A stretch of DNA of 64,000 bases. Source: Rhodocyclales bacterium. Lineage in GTDB: Bacteria > Pseudomonadota > Gammaproteobacteria > Burkholderiales > Rhodocyclaceae. Below the pieces are notes generated by a model. The model made no database searches and had not been told where the DNA came from. It saw only the letters and a list, made by a program, of their open reading frames with translations. The DNA is taken from NCBI GenBank assembly GCA_016214145.1, contig JACRPA010000002.1, positions 868,001-932,000 on the forward strand. Direction: 5' to 3'. The translations under genes and the position numbers were made by a program. Position 1 is the first letter of the stretch, and every line of letters begins with the position of its first letter. Positions 56,135 to 64,000 of the stretch are shown here, piece by piece.

Positions 56135-57880
56135 TCACTCGCCCCGCGCCGTGCCCTCGCGGCGCGGATCGGCGGCGCCGACCCATTCGTCGCCGCGGCG
56201 CACGATGACCGAGAGCCCGCTGGTCATGTCGTGGATCGTCACTTCATGGCCGAGTTTCTCCAGCACCGGCCGCAGCCGTTCGGCCTCCTTGCCGCGCTCC
56301 AGTTCGGTCGGACCGTTGCGGCTGCCGAAATGCGGCAACGCGACAGCCTCTGCGGGCGGCAGGTTCCAGGCCAGCAGCGCCAGCACCGTCTTCGCCACAT
56401 AGTTGATGATCTGCCTGCCGCCCGGCGAGCCGAGAATGGCGGCGATGCGGCCGGCCCCGTCCTTGCCCATATCGTAGATGACCGTCGGCGCCATCGACGA
56501 GAGCGGCCGCTTTCCCGCCTCGACGCGGTTGGCGACCGGCCTGCCACCCTCCTCCGGCAGGAAGGAAAAATCCGTGAGCTGATTGTTGAGCAGGAAGCCG
56601 TGCACCATGATGCGGCTGCCGAAGGCCGCCTCGACGGAACTCGTCAGCGACACGGCATTGCCTTCGGCATCGACGATGGAAAGATGGGTCGTGGCCGGCA
56701 GTTCGGGCGAAATGTCTTCGCCGAGGGATTGTTTGCCCGGCAGGGCGCCTGCCGCGGCGCGACCCATGCTGGCCTCGGCGCGAATCAGCTGCGACCGCGC
56801 CGCCAGATACGCCGGATCGAGCAGCGCCGGCACGGGCACGACGGCAAACGCGGGGTCGGCCAGGTAGCGGGCACGATCGGCGTAGGCAAGCCTCCCGGCC
56901 TCGGCGAAGCGATGCACGCTTTCAGGCGCGAGCGGCGCATGGCCTGCGATCCCCTCCGAAAAAGTCAGCATCTGCAATACGGCGACGCCGCCCGAGCTGG
57001 GGGGCGGCATGCCGCACACGCGATAGTTTCCCAGGCGCTCGCCGCAAAGGGGTTCGCGTTCCAGCGGCCGATAGGCGGCCATATCCGCCTCGCTCAGATC
57101 ACCCGGATTTCTCGCGTGATTGCGCACCGCTGCGGCGATGTCGCGCGCGATCGGTCCCTCGTAGAAGATCTTCGTGCCGTGCTGCGCCAGCGCCAGCAGG
57201 ACGAAGCCGTACTCGCGATTGACGATCTTCGCGCCGACCGGCTTGGGACGGCCGTCGGCCTCGTAATAAAGCCGGCGCGCGGCCGGGTCGGCGCGCAGGA
57301 AGCGGTCCTCAGCCAGCAGCTTGTGCAGGCGCGGCGACAGCGGGAAGCCCTCCACCGCCAGGCGCAGCGCCGGCGCGAACAATTTCGGCCAGAGCGTCCG
57401 TCCGTGATTGCGGTAGGCGAGATCGAGCAGCGCCGGCAGGCCCGGCACGCCGACGGAACGGCCGCCTACCGCTGCTTCAGCGAACGACAGCGGCTTGCCG
57501 TCTCCGCCGAGGAAACGCTCCGGGCGCGCCGCTGACGGCGCCGTCTCGCGCCCGTCGTAGGCGCGCAGCCTGTTCTGGCGCACGTCGTGGTAGAGCAGGA
57601 AGCCGCCGCCACCGAGGCCGGAAGACTGCGGCTCGACCAGGTTCAATACCAGTTGCGCGGCGATCGCCGCATCCGCCGCCGTCCCGCCGGCACGCAGGAT
57701 TTCCACGGCCGCATCGGTGGCGAGCGGATTGGCGGTCACCGCCATGAAGAGGCGGCCGCGCGCTTCCTGTGCAGAGGAGTAACCGCTTGCCGCTTCGGGC
57801 TGCGGGGGGACCTCCGCCAGCGCGCGCATGCCTACGCCGGCCAAAAACCCGATCAGCCCTATTCCAATCAACTTGTTCAT
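56135..57880 (-). CDS. ggt: Gamma-glutamyltransferase
   Basis: 581 residues. N-terminal nucleophile enzyme that cleaves gamma-glutamyl bonds of glutathione, made as a precursor that self-cleaves. The nucleophile is the threonine in TTHLSIVD, followed by SLTSSVEAAFGSR in the small subunit. Residues 1-22 form a signal peptide, so it is periplasmic. It converges on the YbhB-like gene with 1 base between stops. It carries one copy of the 24-base motif. Confidence 0.94.
   Translation of the reverse strand: MNKLIGIGLIGFLAGVGMRALAEVPPQPEAASGYSSAQEARGRLFMAVTANPLATDAAVEILRAGGTAADAAIAAQLVLNLVEPQSSGLGGGGFLLYHDVRQNRLRAYDGRETAPSAARPERFLGGDGKPLSFAEAAVGGRSVGVPGLPALLDLAYRNHGRTLWPKLFAPALRLAVEGFPLSPRLHKLLAEDRFLRADPAARRLYYEADGRPKPVGAKIVNREYGFVLLALAQHGTKIFYEGPIARDIAAAVRNHARNPGDLSEADMAAYRPLEREPLCGERLGNYRVCGMPPPSSGGVAVLQMLTFSEGIAGHAPLAPESVHRFAEAGRLAYADRARYLADPAFAVVPVPALLDPAYLAARSQLIRAEASMGRAAAGALPGKQSLGEDISPELPATTHLSIVDAEGNAVSLTSSVEAAFGSRIMVHGFLLNNQLTDFSFLPEEGGRPVANRVEAGKRPLSSMAPTVIYDMGKDGAGRIAAILGSPGGRQIINYVAKTVLALLAWNLPPAEAVALPHFGSRNGPTELERGKEAERLRPVLEKLGHEVTIHDMTSGLSVIVRRGDEWVGAADPRREGTARGE
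56961..56984 (-). repeat. Interspersed 24-base motif, copy 8 (inside ggt)
   Basis: On the minus strand: CGCCGT, ATTGCAGA, TGCTGACTTT. It reads AVLQMLTF in ggt. It differs from most copies in the two bases before CTGACTTT. Confidence 0.75.
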
Positions 57881-57891
57881 TTCAGCGCTCG

Positions 57892-57922
57892 AAAAAAAAC
57901 GGGCAACCCGCAGGTTGCCCGT
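57892..57922 (-). terminator. Terminator of hppA
   Basis: On the minus strand ACGGGCAACC pairs perfectly with GGTTGCCCGT around TGCG and is followed by a run of eight T with one interruption. It lies 22 bases after the hppA stop and 12 bases before the ggt start. Confidence 0.9.
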
Positions 57923-57943
57923 ATTGTTGCAGCGATCAGCTTA

Positions 57944-60004
<2,061 letters not shown>

Positions 60005-60060
60005 TTACTCCTCCTCTATCTAGTCAATACCGACGGCTGACGCCGCCCCCCCTGCTTGCA

Positions 60061-60080
60061 CGCGGCGCTCGCGCGCCGCG
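60061..60080. other. GC-rich hairpin between phosphofructokinase gene and hppA
   Basis: CGCGGCGC pairs with GCGCCGCG around a 4-base loop, with no T-run. It could weaken read-through or stabilise the upstream mRNA end. Confidence 0.4.
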
Positions 60081-60089
60081 CATAACCTC

Positions 60090-61346
60090 TCAAACCTTGA
60101 ACTCGCCCAGCTTCTTCTTCACGCCGACGTTCTTCAGGCGCACATACCTGGGCAGGCCGTTCCTGTAGGGCGGATAGTCCTCGCCCAGCATCAGCGGCGC
60201 CAGGTACTTGCGGCATTTCTCGGTGATGCCGAAGCCGTCTGCCGTGATGAAGTCGCGCGGCATGAACTTCTCCTTGTTCGCCACGTTCTTCAGCTCGGCC
60301 ACTTCGATCTTCCACTTGTAGGGCTTGTCGGAGACGCGCTTGATGGCCGGCATCACCGAATTGCGGCCCTTGATCGCCAGTTCCACTGCCGCCTTGCCGG
60401 TGGCGTAAGCCTGGGCCACGTCGGTCTTGGAAGCGATGTGGCGCGCGGCGCGCTGCAGGTAGTCGGCCACGCCCCAGTGATACTTGAGGTTCAGTCCTTC
60501 CTTGACGATGCTGGCGATCACCGGCGCCACGCCGCCCAGTTGCGCGTGGCCGAAGGCGTCGCGCAGACCCTGGTCGGAGAGGAATTTGCCGTCGGCGCCC
60601 TTGACGCCCTCGGAGACGACCACCGTGCAGTAGCCGTACTTCTTGACCATCGCACCGACCTTGGCGAGGAACCTGGCCTTGTCGAAAGCGATCTCCGGAA
60701 ACAGGATGACGACCGGCAGGTCCATTTCCTTGGTCGACGCCATGGCGCCGGCCGCCGCGATCCAGCCGGCGTGGCGTCCCATCACCTCGAGTACGAACAC
60801 CTTGGTGGAGGTCTTCGCCATGGAAGCGACATCGAAGGTGGCTTCCAGGGTCGATACCGCAATGTATTTCGCCACCGAGCCGAAGCCCGGGCAGTTGTCG
60901 GTGATGGGCAGGTCGTTGTCGACCGTCTTCGGCACATGCACGGCAACGATCGGATAGCCCATCTTCTCGGAAAGCTGAGACACCTTCAGACAGGTATCGG
61001 CGGAATCGCCGCCGCCGTTATAGAAGAAATAACCGATGTTGTGCGCCTTGAACACCTCGATCAGGCGCTCGTACTGGGCCCTGTGCTCCTCGATGCCCTT
61101 CAGCTTGTAGCGGCAGGAACCGAAGGCGCCCGAAGGCGTATGGCGCAGGGCGGCGATGGCCGCCGCGGAGTCCTTGCTGGTGTCGATAAGGTCTTCGGCG
61201 AGGGCGCCGATGATGCCGTTGCGGCCGGCATACACCTTGCCGATCTTGCCCTTCTGCTTGCGCGCCGTTTCGATCACGCCGCAGGCGGAGGCGTTGATGA
61301 CGGCCGTGACGCCGCCCGACTGTGCATAAAAAGCATTTTTTACCAT
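60090..61346 (-). CDS. 6-phosphofructokinase, probably PPi-dependent
   Basis: 418 residues, longer than the 320 of ATP-dependent bacterial PfkA. Phosphofructokinase signatures are GGGDSADT (111-118), PKTVDNDLP (139-147) and MGRHAGW (about 187-193). A lysine in PKTVDND and the long form are typical of PPi-dependent enzymes, which phosphorylate fructose-6-phosphate reversibly. The GGGDS in place of the more common GGDD leaves some doubt on phosphoryl donor. The ATG at 61346 is the family start. Its placement beside hppA and adk supports a PPi-linked role. Confidence 0.85.
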   Translation of the reverse strand: MVKNAFYAQSGGVTAVINASACGVIETARKQKGKIGKVYAGRNGIIGALAEDLIDTSKDSAAAIAALRHTPSGAFGSCRYKLKGIEEHRAQYERLIEVFKAHNIGYFFYNGGGDSADTCLKVSQLSEKMGYPIVAVHVPKTVDNDLPITDNCPGFGSVAKYIAVSTLEATFDVASMAKTSTKVFVLEVMGRHAGWIAAAGAMASTKEMDLPVVILFPEIAFDKARFLAKVGAMVKKYGYCTVVVSEGVKGADGKFLSDQGLRDAFGHAQLGGVAPVIASIVKEGLNLKYHWGVADYLQRAARHIASKTDVAQAYATGKAAVELAIKGRNSVMPAIKRVSDKPYKWKIEVAELKNVANKEKFMPRDFITADGFGITEKCRKYLAPLMLGEDYPPYRNGLPRYVRLKNVGVKKKLGEFKV

Positions 61347-61408
61347 ATCATCTCCAATTATACCACTGCCTGGCCAACCTCCCGGGGCCGGCCTGCTCAC
61401 CAATTATT

Positions 61409-62083
<675 letters not shown>

Positions 62084-62102
62084 TTATCTATCTGTATGAT
62101 TT

Positions 62103-62120
62103 CTCGGGGATTTTCCCGAG
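62103..62120 (-). other. Hairpin downstream of kdsB
   Basis: CTCGGG pairs with CCCGAG around six bases, 15 bases after the kdsB stop on the minus strand. It has no clear T-run. It may be a weak terminator between kdsB and adk. Confidence 0.4.
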
Positions 62121-62135
62121 GCGGCAAAGGTACCG

Positions 62136-62903
62136 CTAATTCTTCCTTACGTCAAACTTACAGCGGATACGCTCAAGATCCTCCGGCGTATCAACTCCCG
62201 CTTCGGGTGCATGGGCGATTATGGCGACGCGAATGCGGAAGCCATGCCAGAGCACACGCAATTGCTCCAGCGCCTCGAATCCCTCCAGCGGCGAAGGCGA
62301 CAGTGCGCCATAGCGGCGCAAGAAGCTGCAACGATAGGCATATATCCCGATGTGGCGCCGCGCTGGCAGCGCTTCCGGCAGGCTCGTACGGTCGGCGGCA
62401 AAGGCATCGCGCGGCCAGGGGATGGGCGCGCGGCTGAAATAGAGCGCATGGCCGCGAACATCGCATACGACCTTGACGGCATTGGGATTGAAGAACTCCT
62501 CGACACTGGAAATCGGATGGCAGGCGGTGGCCACCGCGGCATCGGCGTCGCCCGCGAGTTCCGCCGCCACACGGCCAATCAGGGCGGGATCGATGAGCGG
62601 CTCGTCGCCCTGGACGTTCACCACGACGGTATCGTCGCCCCATCCCAGGCGGTCGGCGACCTCGGCAATGCGATCCGTGCCGCTGGCGTGGCCGACGCGC
62701 GTCATCACGGCAGCAAAGCCATGCCGCTCGACGGCGGCACGCACTTCCTCATGATCGGTTGCGACCAGAATTTCCGCCGCGCCGCTTTGCGCGGCGCGCT
62801 CGGCAACCCTCACCACCATGGGCTTGCCGGCGATATCGGCCAGCGGCTTGCCGGGGAGCCGGCTGGAAGCATGGCGGGCGGGGATGACAACCTTGAACGG
62901 CAT
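62136..62903 (-). CDS. kdsB: 3-deoxy-manno-octulosonate cytidylyltransferase
   Basis: 255 residues. It activates Kdo with CTP for lipopolysaccharide core synthesis. Signatures are [15 protein letters not shown] at the N-terminus, [11 protein letters not shown] in the centre, and the [10 protein letters not shown] segment. It follows the Trm112-like gene after 28 bases and belongs with lpxK to a lipopolysaccharide block. Confidence 0.96.
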   Translation of the reverse strand: MPFKVVIPARHASSRLPGKPLADIAGKPMVVRVAERAAQSGAAEILVATDHEEVRAAVERHGFAAVMTRVGHASGTDRIAEVADRLGWGDDTVVVNVQGDEPLIDPALIGRVAAELAGDADAAVATACHPISSVEEFFNPNAVKVVCDVRGHALYFSRAPIPWPRDAFAADRTSLPEALPARRHIGIYAYRCSFLRRYGALSPSPLEGFEALEQLRVLWHGFRIRVAIIAHAPEAGVDTPEDLERIRCKFDVRKN

Positions 62904-62931
62904 CGCGTCTTTCTCGTCCCGCCGCGGACGC

Positions 62932-63114
62932 TCAGCCCGCCGCCTCTTCGTGGCTCAACTGGCGCGCTTCCTCCTCCAGCATCACCGGAATGTCGTCGCG
63001 CACCGGATAGGCCAGCTTGCAGGCCTTGCACACCAGTTCCTGATTGGCCTTGCGGAAATCGAGCGGTCCCTTGCAGACCGGGCAGACGAGTATTTCAAGA
63101 AGCCTGGCATCCAT
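62932..63114 (-). CDS. Trm112-like zinc ribbon protein (YcaR family)
   Basis: 60 residues starting [18 protein letters not shown]. Four cysteines at 11, 14, 29 and 32 form a zinc ribbon. The family is related to the methyltransferase activator Trm112; in bacteria it is a standard neighbour between lpxK and kdsB. Its ATG at 63114 overlaps the 3' end of lpxK by 20 bases, so the two are coupled. Confidence 0.9.
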   Translation of the reverse strand: MDARLLEILVCPVCKGPLDFRKANQELVCKACKLAYPVRDDIPVMLEEEARQLSHEEAAG

Positions 63115-64000
63115 TGATTTTCTCCACCAGCCATTGCGCAAGATCGGGATCCAGCTGCGCCTCGACCGGAAGCATCCAGGTTTCCGGCGGCGCAAAGGCC
63201 TGGCATTTTACCGCATCTTTCTCGGTCATCAGCAGCGCATCCGCGTCGGCGAAGGCGAGATCGGATGGCTGAAAGACATGGTGATCAGGAAAGGCATGCG
63301 TCTTCACCGTCAGCCCCATGTGCTCGATGTGGCGGAAGAAGCGTGCAGGATGTCCAATGCCGGCCAGCGCGTGCAGCGTTCGGCCGCGCAAGTCCCCCGC
63401 GCCGCAGGTGCGTTGCGGATCGTGCAGATTGCGGAAGCGATCGCCGGCAAGTCGCATGCGGAAAACACGCTGCGGTCGCACTTCCTGCGGAACGGGCGCA
63501 TCGCCGTTCAGCACCAGTGCATCCGCTTCGGCGATGCGCGCCGGACACTCGCGCAAGGGCCCGGCCGGCAGGGGCCAGCCGTTGCCGACGCCGCGCTCAT
63601 CGACCACGACGATCTCGATGTCGCGCGCCAGGCGAAGATGCTGCAGTCCGTCGTCGGCGATCAGGACATTGCAGTCCGCATGCGCCGACAGGAGCGCCTG
63701 CGCCGCGGCAACGCGGTCACGGCCGACGAAGACCGGGCAGCCGGCACGACGAGCCAGCAGAAGCGGCTCGTCGCCGACGCGCGCCGCATCGCTTCCGGCA
63801 GTCACCGCCTCGACCCCCGTCACACTGCCGCCGTAGCCGCGACTGACGACGCCGGGCCGCCAGCCGCGTCCGGTCAGTTCCTGCACAAGGTAAAGCGCCA
63901 ACGGCGTCTTGCCGCTGCCGCCGGCGGTGATGTTGCCGATCACCACCACGGGCACCGGCAGCTTCACGGCCGGCAACCAGCCGAGGCGATACGTCAGCCG
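63095..64000 (-). CDS. lpxK: Tetraacyldisaccharide 4'-kinase, N-terminus cut by window edge
   Basis: The frame is open to base 64000, giving about 301 residues; the first 30-40 of the usual 330 lie outside. It phosphorylates the 4' position of tetraacyldisaccharide-1-phosphate to give lipid IVA, at the inner membrane. The P-loop is [11 protein letters not shown], with VSRGYGG and [11 protein letters not shown] following. Residues entering from the edge (RLTYRLGW) match the family. It overlaps the Trm112-like gene. Confidence 0.94.
   Translation of the reverse strand, partial: RLTYRLGWLPAVKLPVPVVVIGNITAGGSGKTPLALYLVQELTGRGWRPGVVSRGYGGSVTGVEAVTAGSDAARVGDEPLLLARRAGCPVFVGRDRVAAAQALLSAHADCNVLIADDGLQHLRLARDIEIVVVDERGVGNGWPLPAGPLRECPARIAEADALVLNGDAPVPQEVRPQRVFRMRLAGDRFRNLHDPQRTCGAGDLRGRTLHALAGIGHPARFFRHIEHMGLTVKTHAFPDHHVFQPSDLAFADADALLMTEKDAVKCQAFAPPETWMLPVEAQLDPDLAQWLVEKINGCQAS

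Overview
The window is a GC-rich (roughly 65%) chromosomal segment of a betaproteobacterium, most likely of the order Rhodocyclales. This rests on gene order (leuB-asd-fimV-truA-trpFBA-accD-folC-SPOR gene-cvpA-purF-metZ; argDFG; a DUF3579 gene-rpsT-murJ), on an AddAB rather than RecBCD recombination nuclease, and on a membrane pyrophosphatase beside a PPi-type phosphofructokinase. The assignment is an inference from family resemblance. There is no phage, integrase, intact insertion sequence, CRISPR array, rRNA or intact tRNA. No gene-free stretch exceeds 300 bases.

Layout. 1-6 kb: the end of an ABC transporter binding protein, cysS, a TPR protein and an L,D-transpeptidase that share a C-terminal domain, two cyclophilins, lpxH. 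6-21.7 kb: one long minus-strand block running from an entericidin-like lipoprotein and leuB down to metZ. It combines amino-acid synthesis (leuB, asd, trpFBA, metZ), fatty-acid and folate synthesis (accD, folC), purine synthesis (purF, cvpA), tRNA modification (truA) and polar or division-site proteins (fimV, SPOR protein). A SAM-II-type riboswitch with a terminator-like hairpin lies between purF and metZ. 22-34 kb: an MFS transporter, a YdcH-like protein, aroC, a tiny basic ORF, fadD, a CBS protein, addA-addB and fdxA. 34-43 kb: trxA, rho, rpmE, a lipid-A-type glycosyltransferase, pgi, orn, an M48 protease, a small cytochrome c, phhB and rsgA. 43-53 kb: a thiolase, a CobD/AmpE-like protein, a CoA-type Nudix enzyme, a retropepsin-like protease, a glutamine amidotransferase, yajQ, ppnP, a DUF2788 protein, argG-argF-argD and an orphan parA. 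53-64 kb: a DUF3579 protein, rpsT, murJ, a YbhB-like protein, ggt, hppA, a PPi-type phosphofructokinase, adk, kdsB, a Trm112-like protein and the start of lpxK.

Most genes are ordinary housekeeping genes. The least expected signal is a short interspersed DNA motif: CGCCGT, eight variable bases, then NNCTGACTTT. I find eight copies, on both strands, in genes read in different frames and between genes, always with the same spacing. Other regulatory signals worth attention are the SAM-II element before metZ, a Fur-box-like palindrome inside the rpmE promoter, a C-rich G-poor leader before rho, a terminator-like hairpin in the argD leader, an unassigned terminator before trxA, and a possibly leaderless parA.
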